Shown here piece by piece: positions 54,968 through 63,848 of a stretch of DNA of 64,000 nt (position 1 is the first letter of the stretch; each line of letters begins with the position of its first letter). The notes beneath the pieces were generated by a model, which did not search any database, was not told the DNA's origin, and saw only the letters and a list, made by a program, of their open reading frames with translations. This stretch comes from Shewanella cutis. Its GTDB lineage: Bacteria; Pseudomonadota; Gammaproteobacteria; Enterobacterales; Shewanellaceae. The DNA is taken from assembly GCF_022410515.1 (NCBI RefSeq), contig NZ_JACSDI010000003.1:62001-126000 (forward strand), written 5' to 3'. The translations under genes and the position numbers were made by a program.

Positions 54968-57900
54968 CTAGCCGAAGTCTTTTTCACCTTTTATCACTGC
55001 TGGATGGCCACAAATTGCTTTAGCAGTATGCATCCCCGCCATCGTGGCTGCTTCAACACATCCGGCATTAAGGCCAGTTTTAATCCAGTCGCCCGTCATG
55101 TACAAATTGTCGATACCGGTCCCATCCGTGGTTATCCGGTATTGTGAACTGCCTTTGACCGATAACACATAACGTTCGGAAGGGTCCACGTTCGCCCGCC
55201 AATATTGGCTATCAAAGCGTGCCTCGTCTTGGCGGTTTTGTTCATCATGTAACCATTCCCACGGGAAGGTGTCGCCAACATGCTGCCATAGCTTATGAAT
55301 TTCTGTGTTGAGTTGATGGATAGCACCCGCCTTGGCTTCGGCTGTTTTACGTTGCTGGAAACCTATATCGGTACGCGGTGGATAAATATCAACGGGCAAA
55401 GCCGAGCAGAAATAACTGGCATTTTTAGGCTCAGTGCCGCGCCAGTCCTCCTTATTGAGTAATTGATCCATTGAGGCCCAAGTATCAAAGGGTTCGGTAA
55501 ATCCTGATAATACAGGCTGCTCGCCATCCTCTGAATAATTTGGCCAACCTATTCCGTTAAGATCTTGGTCCATCCACAGTTGATAGGCTTGGGTCGCTAC
55601 TGCCTGCACTTTATCTACGCAGGTTTTTAGTGCCGGACTCTGCGCCATGACTTCACTAGCCACATGGGGAACCGAGCCGATTGACAGGCCAAAAATCACT
55701 TTGTCGAAGTCGACTCCTTTGACCAGACGTTTTTTCGGTAGTGCTTGGCCAAATTCTGCCTCGTAGATATTGTCCCAATCGCTCCAAAAGTGTTCGAGAT
55801 TAATATCATGGGCTTTTAGTAGCGCCGCTTGGGCGGTATCAAGTTGCTCATAATTAGGTGTGCTTGGCCAACAGGCTAAGCCCTTTACATCCACCAAAGG
55901 ATTGTAGCTCTCCACCGAAGGATCAAGTGCGACTTGCTCTGTGATTTCAATCGCTTGAATACTGTTGTTACGACATTCTAGATTGTCGACTCGATTGAAA
56001 AAGTGGAAGTTGACCCCGCGACGTTTGAGTACTTCATAGTAGGGGCTAAAGACCACATCGCCCATGCCAGCCTGCATTTTCCACATGATCCCACCTTGAT
56101 AACAAAGGGCGATACGCAGCATGGCGCGAATAATAGTACCCGCTTCAACATTGGGTTGGTCAAAATTGCCTTTCTCGTAGGCAAAAACAAGATCATAGAA
56201 ACCGCGCACAGGCGCACTATCGACAGTGTATTTTTGGCTTGCGCCGTGTTTGGTTAGCCATTCGCGGTAATCATAGTCATTGATGGCATCGAAGCCTTTT
56301 TCAAACACATTATCGACAAACATGCCTTTTAATATGGTTAAGCCTAAATCGACGGCGATATACAGATGGCGCAAATCATCATTGGTGTCTAAATGGTCGC
56401 TAAAGCGGTTTACCAGTCGTTGGTGCAGGGCATCGACGGCGGATTCGACCAGTCCATCATCGCTCAGGCTATGCACATGCTCATCGCATTCACGGCCAAT
56501 CATCTGATTAAAATGGCATTCTAGCTTATCACCCAAGGCGTCGAGGGACTCCATTGCATCTTCAACGGAATTTTCTAATTTATCCTTCAATTGCTCAAAC
56601 CAGTGAGTATCGAGCCAGTTTTTAGGTGTCTCCATGGCCTTTTCATCGGCTTCGAGTAAGGTGTCCATATCCTTAAGCCACTCTTTTATCCATGCAAAGG
56701 CGGCTTTAACGACCTTCCAGAAGGTTAAGGTTTCAGTGCCATCTCCAGGGATCCCCGGCAATGATGGGAAAGTGATAGGCCAACTGACGGAGCGACCATT
56801 GATTTCCTCCTGAAGCACAATAAAGTGATGGGGCTTAAAGGCATCGAAAAAGGTTGCCAGTGGCGCTTCGGGCGGGCGGTCTAATTCTTCATAGGCTTTA
56901 CGCATCAAGGCGAAGGCGTTTTGATAAAATCCGAACCAGATATGCAAACCATGTTCTTCAATACGCTGTCCCATCGCCGCATTGCGACCACTTGCTCCTT
57001 TTCCACCGATTCGCCAACCTAGTTGATAGACATCAATCTCATATTGATTTTGCCAACCGGGTTTATCAGTGAGGTAGCAAGCTGCGGTCATGGCTGCGAC
57101 ACCGCCGCCTAGAATGGCAATTTTCTGTTTTTTGATTTCCGAGTTATCCACGAGCACTTCGCCCGGCGGCACTTCAAAATCAAAGTTTACATGATAGGGC
57201 AGTAACACGTGTTGCTCGCCAAGTTCAACCCCAAGAGTGTCTTTGAGCGGGAAACTGGCATTGTCAAAAAGGGTGGCGACAAAATCATTTTCCAGTAGTG
57301 CAACGCTGTGTACTTTATTGACCTTAGCGGGCGATGCAGTAATCGCTTGATAAACGGCTTTTTGGCCTGACGCATCGGGGAACTGCTTTAAAAATACTTG
57401 ATCGATAGCGGGCTTAAACAGTAGACGGAAGATTTGCTCTTCACCGAGTTTATCAAGATCCGGAATAAAATCTGTTTGTTCCTTAAAGAATTGCCAGGTT
57501 TGGGTTATCGCTTCGAGCGTTGAAAGCTGCGCCTCTGGTTTCGCATTACAATTCACCTCAAGCAGCGGATGCATGGCAAGCTCTGTGTCAGGGCTAAAAT
57601 GTAAAAAGCTTTTTGCGGCAAGGGAGAGGCGAGTTAACGGCTGACCGACCGCGGGCATAGTGTATTCACACAAATACTTAGGATAACCAAATAGCTCTCG
57701 GCCATTGATTAAGGCCATCGCATCGTTTACCCAGATATGCAGTGGCTGAAAATATACATGGCTGATTTTTGTACTGCTGCTATTGTCCTGACGGCCGACC
57801 ATAACCCAAGTGATGATGTCGGTTTCTTGGATCCAGCCCTTTGCTCTATCTGTGGGGTAGTCTGAATAAGCTTTTTCTATCTGAGTAAAGGTGGTCAATA

Positions 57901-58093
57901 CATAGGGCGACAAGACTTTAAAGTACATGGCGCTACCTGCGACTTGATTCAGTGTTTTATCGATAGAGCGTTGAAGATTTGCGAGTTTTCCCTTGAGAAA
58001 GAAACCGTACATATCGGCTTTATTCAACACCAAGGGAGAGTGCATTAACATGCTGCCTTGAGGATAGATAAAATCAGGGCGTTGTTTTTCCAT
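54968..58093 (-). CDS. Two-domain protein: acetoacetate-decarboxylase-like plus FAD amine-oxidase-like
   Basis: The protein is 1041 residues long. Residues about 20-300 resemble an acetoacetate decarboxylase fold, including the GYPK motif in GRELFGYPKYLCEY near residue 137 (the Schiff-base Lys of that family). From about 322, KIAILGGGVAAMTAACYLTD starts a FAD-binding Rossmann fold followed by GWRIGGKGASGRN; a C-terminal FAD segment is seen in YMTGDWIKTGLNAGCVEAAT. This resembles phytoene-desaturase/amine-oxidase proteins. Substrate unknown; a lipid or terpenoid oxidoreductase is plausible but unproven. AAAGGAT precedes the ATG. Confidence 0.8.
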   Translation of the reverse strand: MEKQRPDFIYPQGSMLMHSPLVLNKADMYGFFLKGKLANLQRSIDKTLNQVAGSAMYFKVLSPYVLTTFTQIEKAYSDYPTDRAKGWIQETDIITWVMVGRQDNSSSTKISHVYFQPLHIWVNDAMALINGRELFGYPKYLCEYTMPAVGQPLTRLSLAAKSFLHFSPDTELAMHPLLEVNCNAKPEAQLSTLEAITQTWQFFKEQTDFIPDLDKLGEEQIFRLLFKPAIDQVFLKQFPDASGQKAVYQAITASPAKVNKVHSVALLENDFVATLFDNASFPLKDTLGVELGEQHVLLPYHVNFDFEVPPGEVLVDNSEIKKQKIAILGGGVAAMTAACYLTDKPGWQNQYEIDVYQLGWRIGGKGASGRNAAMGQRIEEHGLHIWFGFYQNAFALMRKAYEELDRPPEAPLATFFDAFKPHHFIVLQEEINGRSVSWPITFPSLPGIPGDGTETLTFWKVVKAAFAWIKEWLKDMDTLLEADEKAMETPKNWLDTHWFEQLKDKLENSVEDAMESLDALGDKLECHFNQMIGRECDEHVHSLSDDGLVESAVDALHQRLVNRFSDHLDTNDDLRHLYIAVDLGLTILKGMFVDNVFEKGFDAINDYDYREWLTKHGASQKYTVDSAPVRGFYDLVFAYEKGNFDQPNVEAGTIIRAMLRIALCYQGGIMWKMQAGMGDVVFSPYYEVLKRRGVNFHFFNRVDNLECRNNSIQAIEITEQVALDPSVESYNPLVDVKGLACWPSTPNYEQLDTAQAALLKAHDINLEHFWSDWDNIYEAEFGQALPKKRLVKGVDFDKVIFGLSIGSVPHVASEVMAQSPALKTCVDKVQAVATQAYQLWMDQDLNGIGWPNYSEDGEQPVLSGFTEPFDTWASMDQLLNKEDWRGTEPKNASYFCSALPVDIYPPRTDIGFQQRKTAEAKAGAIHQLNTEIHKLWQHVGDTFPWEWLHDEQNRQDEARFDSQYWRANVDPSERYVLSVKGSSQYRITTDGTGIDNLYMTGDWIKTGLNAGCVEAATMAGMHTAKAICGHPAVIKGEKDFG

Positions 58094-58533
58094 GGGATCA
58101 TCCTTTAAACCCGTTAAAATGTGTAAGGTAGCTAACCTCAGCTCGGGATAATAAATATATATTTAACAGCTCTTTGCACCGTTTACTGCGTTGAGTTTAC
58201 TTGCAATAGGTTCGCTATTGACGCGTAAATTCACCTTGTTATCAGCGCAAAGCGTACGTTTGCGTGTAACTACTTAAGTTTTTGCTTTGTTGATTGCATT
58301 TATCCATCTCTTAACTCGGAGTTGAAGCGAGTAATGGAGATGAATGCGTTAACAAACCCTAAAAAGCATAGGGTAAATAAACTAATTAGCCTATTGATTT
58401 TACAATTGAATTAAAAAGAAAAGCAGAAGGGAAATATTTGAATTAACTAGCAAGTTGGAGTGGCTCCAACTTGCTGGGATTTGACTGGTTTGGTAAAGAT
58501 CGAATTTGCTAAGGCAAACGGGTCGTTGGTCGG
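58094..58533. other. 440-bp gap with a strong hairpin
   Basis: No gene is seen. It contains AGCAAGTTGGAG (58449-58460) and CTCCAACTTGCT (58464-58475), a 12-bp perfect stem with a 3-base loop but no T-run, so it is not a plain terminator. It lies about 60 bases beyond the 3' end of the small gene at 58534-58692. Confidence 0.5.
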
Positions 58534-58692
58534 TTACTTCGATTTATGCTGATAGAAATCCACCTCTGCATCATCAGAATAACGGCGCTTAGTATCCCTG
58601 CGACGTTGTTTTACGCGTTTGTTTTTTTGCTTACCTTTGACGTTATCGCCCCATGGCGCATCATCGTCTTCAAATTCATAGGAGTGTGACAT
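58534..58692 (-). CDS. Small basic protein of 52 residues
   Basis: The frame from the ATG at 58692 to the TAA at 58534 encodes an acidic start (SYEFEDDDAPWGD), a Lys/Arg-rich centre (KGKQKNKRVKQRRRDTKRRY) and an acidic/polar end. GGAAT lies nine bases before the start. The charge pattern suggests nucleic-acid or ribosome binding. I recognise no domain, but similar short proteins are common in this genus as far as I recall. Confidence 0.6.
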   Translation of the reverse strand: MSHSYEFEDDDAPWGDNVKGKQKNKRVKQRRRDTKRRYSDDAEVDFYQHKSK

Positions 58693-58979
58693 GGTCAAAA
58701 TTCCAAAAATATCTGTGCCATTCTCAGCACTCGATCTTTTTACCCAAAGGTGCGATTAAGCTAAAGTGAAATATTTAATCACTAATGGTGAAAAGTTTTG
58801 TTCAACAAGGGGCTTTGACGAGTTAAAGAACGCTTTTAGGGATTTGACTGTGGTGCGTATGGTTTATCTTAATGATTATTAAATGAATAAATTAACTGAC
58901 TCGTTAATCTGATAAGTTATGTGAAAAATGGCACTCTGGGAAAGAGTGCCAAGTTCTGATAAAAAATAAGGAGTTAGTG

Positions 58980-59165
58980 CTAGGGCGTGTTGACGTTTCA
59001 GGGTTATTTTTGCTGCCCGAAGGGTTCGTCTGGCAAGCCCTTGCGCTTACTGTCTGTCAGAAGAGCCGCTCGTCATTTGAGTAAACTACGCATCATTCGT
59101 CGTTTCGCGAGCACGAGCTTGCCAGAACGAACAAAATTTAATCTCGAAACGTCAACATACCCTAG
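58980..59165. mobile_element. MITE with about 20-bp inverted ends
   Basis: The left end CTAGGGCGTGTTGACGTTTC and the right end GAAACGTCAACATACCCTAG match as inverted repeats at 18 of 20 positions. Imperfect pairing continues inward (GTTCGTCTGGCAAGC with GCTTGCCAGAACGAAC). The element is 186 bp, has no transposase gene and could fold into one long hairpin, as non-autonomous IS-derived elements (MITEs) do. A TA or CTAG duplication at the borders is possible but cannot be separated from the end sequence. Confidence 0.75.
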
Positions 59166-60538
59166 TGTTTACGTTGCATTCGCGCAACAAACATCCCATC
59201 TGTGTTAGCTTCGAAGGGCCACACGGTCAACATTTCTGTTTGTTCACCGGTAAAGGGGTGGCGTATCGGTAATAAGTTGAACTCTGGGTGTTGTTGCAAA
59301 AAGGCTGAAACGACTTCCTCGTTTTCAACCGGTGACAGTGAGCAAGTGGCATAGATTAAGGTTCCGCCCGCTTTTACCGCCTTGCTGCTGCGGCTTAAAA
59401 TATCGAGCTGTAACGTTGCTTTATCCATCACGGCGTCAAGTGTATCGAGCCAGCGCATATCTGGGTTGCGTCGCCATGTGCCAGTACAACTGCAGGGGGC
59501 ATCGACTAATACTCCATCAAAATAGTTGGTGGCTACGGGAAGGACATCACTGCGCCAGCGCGCAATGCTGATCCCATCAAACTGTGCTCGCTGCGCGCGT
59601 TTGCTAAGTTCTTCTAAGGCGTTGGCGCGAATATCCGATGACACTATGCTGCCCTGTAATGGTGTACGTTGCTTGGTTGCAGCGGTTTGCATTAATGAAC
59701 GTAATTGCAGAGTTTTACCTCCAGCGCCACTGCAGGCATCCCACCAGTGTTGCCAAGGCTCAGGTGCACAAATTTGGCCTATTACCTGTGAGGCTAAATC
59801 TTGGATCTCAATTTTACCTTCTTTGTAGAGGGTAATTTCATTGAGATTCATACTTTTACTGCCAAGATTGATCGCATCTTCAAAAAATGGACTGAGACTC
59901 GCCTCAATGCCTAATGCTTGCAATTGGCTCACCGCAGTTTGGCTGTTTATGCTCTGTGCTCGCCCCCAAATAGGCGGACGGCTTGACATGGCTTCTATCA
60001 AATTGGGGCGGCGCTTTGCATCAATGGGACAAACCTGCCAAAACCACTCGGGTAATAAATCTGTCAGTTCCAAGACTACCTGAGGGAATAATTGCCGAAC
60101 TAACGCCAACTTATCCGTGAGATTGTTAACGGGGATGGATTGTAAGCGTTGATAATCGTGAGTCGATTGAGAGAGTTCATGCCACGCTTGGGCAATGTCT
60201 TGCCAAGGGTGCGCTTCAAGTAAGGCGCTGGCGCTCAGCATTGAAAAAAAGTGCTCCGCCTGCTGATAATCGCCTGCGGCTTTAAACCAGCCCCACCAAC
60301 GGAACAGGCTAAATAGCGATTCGCGGATGACTTTGCGATCCTTCGAACCGTGCTTTTTATGTTCCCGAAAGTAGTTCGCTAATACTCGGTCAGCGGGTTG
60401 TTTTGCGCTTAAAATCTCATCAAACAACAACTTAATGGTATTGGCATAGCTCAACGCGCGTTTTTGCGCGGGCGTTTGCGGTTCGATATTAAAAGCGGAG
60501 TGAATAGTGATAGATGATAAGCCGTTTGGATTGCCCAT
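59162..60538 (-). CDS. RsmB/NOP2-like RNA (cytosine-5)-methyltransferase
   Basis: This 458-residue protein has an N-terminal NusB-like region (about 30-150) and a SAM-dependent m5C methyltransferase domain (about 230-455) with WWDACSGAGGKTLQL (SAM site), VDAPCSCTGTWRRNP and YATCSLSPVENEEV; the two Cys residues are the catalytic and release Cys of this family. It resembles RsmB/RsmF; the exact rRNA target is not known. Start at 60538 (MGNPNGLSS) has AGG upstream; the longer frame is not supported. Its stop codon TAG lies in the end of the MITE at 58980-59165, so the C-terminus may have been altered by that insertion. Confidence 0.85.
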   Translation of the reverse strand: MGNPNGLSSITIHSAFNIEPQTPAQKRALSYANTIKLLFDEILSAKQPADRVLANYFREHKKHGSKDRKVIRESLFSLFRWWGWFKAAGDYQQAEHFFSMLSASALLEAHPWQDIAQAWHELSQSTHDYQRLQSIPVNNLTDKLALVRQLFPQVVLELTDLLPEWFWQVCPIDAKRRPNLIEAMSSRPPIWGRAQSINSQTAVSQLQALGIEASLSPFFEDAINLGSKSMNLNEITLYKEGKIEIQDLASQVIGQICAPEPWQHWWDACSGAGGKTLQLRSLMQTAATKQRTPLQGSIVSSDIRANALEELSKRAQRAQFDGISIARWRSDVLPVATNYFDGVLVDAPCSCTGTWRRNPDMRWLDTLDAVMDKATLQLDILSRSSKAVKAGGTLIYATCSLSPVENEEVVSAFLQQHPEFNLLPIRHPFTGEQTEMLTVWPFEANTDGMFVARMQRKH

Positions 60539-60649
60539 AAAGTTAGCCTGAAAAGGGGCTCGGCCGAGTGACATCCATCCGGTGGGATGAATATGGCCAA
60601 GCAAAAATAAGTGGCGCAGAGTGTAGCAGTTTTACGTATCGCTAGCAGT

Positions 60650-60678
60650 AAAAAAGCCCCAATACTGAATTGGGGCTT
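60650..60678 (-). terminator. Terminator of the first GST gene
   Basis: On the minus strand AAGCCCCAAT and ATTGGGGCTT form the stem, then a T-run. It lies 40 bases downstream of the GST stop at 60718. Confidence 0.85.
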
Positions 60679-60717
60679 GATGGGTAAAAACGAATGTGCG
60701 CGAGAGGAAATATTGAC

Positions 60718-61386
60718 CTACTTAGTCACCATCTTTTGAATTTGCTTTGCACGTTCTTCATCTGTCATTACGGCGGGTGGTGGGGTCACAATGCCCTTTT
60801 GGCAGGCGGGCCTCTGTGCTAACTCGTCTAACCAATGTTGTAAGTGGGGTAGACCTACCATATTGATACCGCTCCATTCATGGATTCGTACCCAAGGCCA
60901 AGTCGCAATATCGGCGATAGTGTATTCATCACCCGCAAGATATTGATGTTTGGCTAATTGAGTGTCCATTACCTCAAACAAACGTCGACCTTCTTTTTGG
61001 TAACGTTCTATCGCTGCTGGGATTTTTTCAGGGAAGTAACGGTAGAATACGTTCGCTTGACCCATCATCGGGCCAACGCCGCTCATCTGGAACATCAGCC
61101 ATTGAATGACTTGAGAGCGTTTTTTCGGATCGGCAGGCAGGAACTGACCGGTTTTTTCCGCCAAATAAAGCAGGATCGCACCAGATTCGAACACCACAAA
61201 GTCATCGTTATCTCGGTCAATAATTGCTGGAATACGGCCATTGGGGTTAATGGCGAGAAACTCGGGCTGCTTTTGTTCGTTGGTGCTGAAATCTAACTTA
61301 TGTACTCGATAATCGAGCCCCATTTCTTCGAGTGCGATGGAGATTTTAAAGCCGTTTGGGGTAGCGGCGGTATATAAATCAATCAT
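60718..61386 (-). CDS. Glutathione S-transferase family protein (YfcG/Ure2-like)
   Basis: A 222-residue cytosolic protein with an N-terminal thioredoxin-like domain ([27 protein letters not shown]) and a C-terminal helical domain ([16 protein letters not shown]). The NGR-IPAI stretch is the cis-Pro turn that binds glutathione. The motifs are closest to the nu-class YfcG, which has disulfide-bond reductase activity. It follows the other GST gene after 62 bases on the same strand, and probably shares its transcript. Confidence 0.88.
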   Translation of the reverse strand: MIDLYTAATPNGFKISIALEEMGLDYRVHKLDFSTNEQKQPEFLAINPNGRIPAIIDRDNDDFVVFESGAILLYLAEKTGQFLPADPKKRSQVIQWLMFQMSGVGPMMGQANVFYRYFPEKIPAAIERYQKEGRRLFEVMDTQLAKHQYLAGDEYTIADIATWPWVRIHEWSGINMVGLPHLQHWLDELAQRPACQKGIVTPPPAVMTDEERAKQIQKMVTK

Positions 61387-61448
61387 AGTAATCCTTTAAG
61401 TCTTGACTCGTTGATACTGAACTTGAACGCCTAATCAAGGCGTTGTTG

Positions 61449-62075
61449 TTAGTTTTTGGGGTTAAGCGACACTATCGCAGGACGCTGCGCCATTGTCGCA
61501 AACCAAGCCTGAATATGGGGCAAGGAATCATCCACCAGAATATCTAAGTTTTTAATAAAGCTGATAAAAACATATGCGGTAATATCCGCGATCGTAAAGT
61601 TATCACCCGCCACATAGCTTGATTGGGCTAATTGTTGGTCCAAGGTCGGTAGGAAGTCAATGACCCGTTGGCGTGATTCTGCGCCCCATGCTTCGATGCA
61701 ATTTTCTCTATCTTTATAGATACCCGTTAGGTTTCTAAAGGCTTGAAAGCCAACCATCAGACCTTGCAACTCAATGATACGTTGCCACATTTCTACTTTG
61801 GCACGCTCTAGCGGATTGTTACCAAATAAGGACGTTTCACTGGGATGGATTTCTTCTAAGTAGCGGCAAATGGCGACAGATTCACACAGATAGCTACCAT
61901 CATCAAGTTCGAGCAGGGGGATACGGCCGTTGGTACTTTTTGCTTTAAATTCGGGATTGAGATTTTCACCGCTGCGAATATCAACATTCACACGTGGAAT
62001 AACAATACCTTTTTCTGCGAGGAAAATACTGACGCGTCTTGCGCTTGGCGTAGGGGCTAATTCGTATAACTTCAT
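61449..62075 (-). CDS. Glutathione S-transferase
   Basis: A 208-residue GST with N-terminal MKLYELAPTPSARRVSIFLAEKG and the cis-Pro turn NGRIPLLELDDG, then a helical C-terminal domain with FTIADITAYVFISF. It is divergent from the TetR gene at 62231, and the 155-bp gap between them carries candidate operator repeats. The likely role is conjugation or detoxification of electrophiles under TetR control. Confidence 0.88.
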   Translation of the reverse strand: MKLYELAPTPSARRVSIFLAEKGIVIPRVNVDIRSGENLNPEFKAKSTNGRIPLLELDDGSYLCESVAICRYLEEIHPSETSLFGNNPLERAKVEMWQRIIELQGLMVGFQAFRNLTGIYKDRENCIEAWGAESRQRVIDFLPTLDQQLAQSSYVAGDNFTIADITAYVFISFIKNLDILVDDSLPHIQAWFATMAQRPAIVSLNPKN

Positions 62076-62121
62076 GGAATTTCCTTGTTCTGATGAGGAT
62101 GTGCTGTCAAATAGTACTTTA

Positions 62122-62175
62122 ACGGAACGATCGGTTAGGATAAAATTTACGCCATATCTAAACGGTCAGTCAAGA
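62122..62175. promoter_or_regulatory. Candidate TetR operator repeats
   Basis: AACGATCGGTTAG (62126-62138) and AACGGTCAGTC (62161-62171) share a CGGT(T/C)AG core and lie between the divergent GST and TetR genes. The first is a near palindrome (AACGATCGGTT). They are good places for the regulator to bind; this is inference. Confidence 0.35.
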
Positions 62176-62230
62176 ATGTTTTTGTCCTAAGATATTTCGT
62201 TTACCACTTGAATAACGTTAGGTTTCGTCC

Positions 62231-62842
62231 ATGGCTCGTAGCTGTAACTTTGATAGACAAGAAAAGCTCATCCTCGCAATGGAACTCTTTTGGCAGAAGG
62301 GGTTTGCCGAAACCTCGATTGCCGATCTGGTTGAGCATTTAGGTATTAATCGCTTTAGTTTGTATAACAGCTTTGGCGATAAACAGAGTTTGTATCGCGA
62401 GTGCCTGCGGTTTTACCTCGACCATTTTTCCTTTGGAACACAGGAAAAATTGTTGCATCCGCAGGCTGGACTCGTAGACATACTGACTTATCTCGTGCGA
62501 TTTGTGGCCTTACAGCGTGAGCAAAAATACGGCTGCTTTATGCAGAATGCGCTAATGGAAAAGTGTCTCGATGATGATTGTGTGCAGCAGGAATGCCAGC
62601 GGAGGTTTGCACAATTGCAATCGACTTTTACTCAAGTATTAACGCACAGTCAATCGCAGGGCGAGTTAAGCTTATCGGTTCAGCCTGAGGCGTTAGCGGC
62701 ATTTTTAGTGCTGCAATTACAAGGGATTAGAGTACTAGGTAAGGCGAAGGAATATGCCTTGTTGGATAATGCATTTGGGGTATTAAGCGAATATCTTAAG
62801 AGTTTGGCATTAACACCACTTAAACCGATTGATGGAAAATAG
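62231..62842 (+). CDS. TetR-family transcriptional regulator
   Basis: A 203-residue regulator with an N-terminal helix-turn-helix (about residues 10-55; FWQKGFAETSIADLVEHLGI and RFSLYNSFGDKQSLYRE are typical of the AcrR/TetR type) and a C-terminal ligand domain (about 75-195). Divergent from two GST genes, it probably represses them until an electrophile or aromatic compound binds. Start ATG at 62231. Confidence 0.9.
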   Translation: MARSCNFDRQEKLILAMELFWQKGFAETSIADLVEHLGINRFSLYNSFGDKQSLYRECLRFYLDHFSFGTQEKLLHPQAGLVDILTYLVRFVALQREQKYGCFMQNALMEKCLDDDCVQQECQRRFAQLQSTFTQVLTHSQSQGELSLSVQPEALAAFLVLQLQGIRVLGKAKEYALLDNAFGVLSEYLKSLALTPLKPIDGK

Positions 62843-62866
62843 CGCTTAAGCAAAACCGAAAAGCAT

Positions 62867-62890
62867 GAGGCCAAGTGAATGCTTGGCCTC
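62867..62890. terminator. Hairpin after the TetR gene
   Basis: GAGGCCAAG and CTTGGCCTC form a 9-bp stem with a six-base loop, between the TetR gene and the convergent TIGR02453 gene. There is no T-run. Confidence 0.5.
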
Positions 62891-62927
62891 GTTAACTGCA
62901 AAACTTATATAAACACTTATACAAAAA

Positions 62928-63635
62928 CTAAAAGTCCAATTCGAGGGCAAAACACAAGTAAGCCATTAACTGGCTACAATGGGCGAATTGCTCGGCGCAG
63001 TAATGGACGGCATCCACTTGGCAGAGCCGCTCAAAGGGAATATTTTTTACCGCAATAAAGTCTTTGCGCTTGAGCTCGGCTAGCATGGGGTGGTGTTTAT
63101 CGAATCCCTTTGGCGGGCGAGTCAGGCTATCACCATCCATCATAAATCCATGATCTGTTAAGGTTTGCAGCGCCTTTTTGTAGCTATTGGGATTTTCATC
63201 AATACAAGTGCGAATAGCATTGAGCGCTTTCGATTCGGGGTGCCAAATACCCGCGGCAATAAAACAATCGTCTTCGGCGATGTGCAAATATAGCCCAGGC
63301 GCATGCACATCTTTCCCCTGAAAATGCCGAAACTGGATCCCCACATTGGTTTTGTAGGGCGTCTTGTCATTGCTAAAGCGACTATCGCGCTGCGGGCGCA
63401 TTAAGCTACCACCGACTTTTTTAGCTACCGCGGTTAGCCTTGGTGAAATCGCAATAATATGAGGCTGAATTTGCTCGATAAAACGCAGTGCGGGCGTTCT
63501 GACGTTATCTTCATATTCATCCTGATGGGCTTTAAACCAGTCGCGGGAATTATGTTGAGCCAGTTGTTTGAGAAACGCTAAGCTGGCGACTGTAAATGTC
63601 CCTTCAGTCTGGGGTTGAGCGGTAAGCTTCGTCAT
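62928..63635 (-). CDS. TIGR02453/DUF2461 family protein
   Basis: This 235-residue protein shows features of the TIGR02453 (DUF2461) family: FLKQLAQHNSRDWFKAHQDEYE at the N-terminus, RFSNDKTPYKTNVGIQFRH, and PGLYLHIAEDDCFIAAGIWHP. Its function is unknown. It probably begins at the ATG at 63635; an in-frame alternative further inside is less likely. It seems to be a single gene, divergent from a TonB receptor gene whose Fur box lies in the shared gap. Confidence 0.88.
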   Translation of the reverse strand: MTKLTAQPQTEGTFTVASLAFLKQLAQHNSRDWFKAHQDEYEDNVRTPALRFIEQIQPHIIAISPRLTAVAKKVGGSLMRPQRDSRFSNDKTPYKTNVGIQFRHFQGKDVHAPGLYLHIAEDDCFIAAGIWHPESKALNAIRTCIDENPNSYKKALQTLTDHGFMMDGDSLTRPPKGFDKHHPMLAELKRKDFIAVKNIPFERLCQVDAVHYCAEQFAHCSQLMAYLCFALELDF

Positions 63636-63772
63636 ATTACTAAAACCTTTGATGTACTTGAAAGCAGACCGTTTGATCGCCTTCGCAGCCGCAAGTGTAC
63701 GTTCTTAAGGCTGGATTCTTATAGTTTTTATCAGACTTTTCAATCTGTTTATGATTTACATGTAAAGCTATG

Positions 63773-63787
63773 TGAGAATTATTCTCA
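63773..63787 (+). promoter_or_regulatory. Fur box upstream of the TonB receptor
   Basis: TGAGAATTATTCTCA is a 15-bp palindrome that matches the Fur 7-1-7 pattern (TGATAAT-N-ATTATCA) at most positions. It lies 62 bp before the ATG at 63849, in a likely promoter position for iron control. Confidence 0.75.
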
Positions 63788-63848
63788 TCTTTGTCTTTGA
63801 TGCCTATAATGCCGCCCTATTTTTTACATTTTGTATCAGGGGGCGAGG

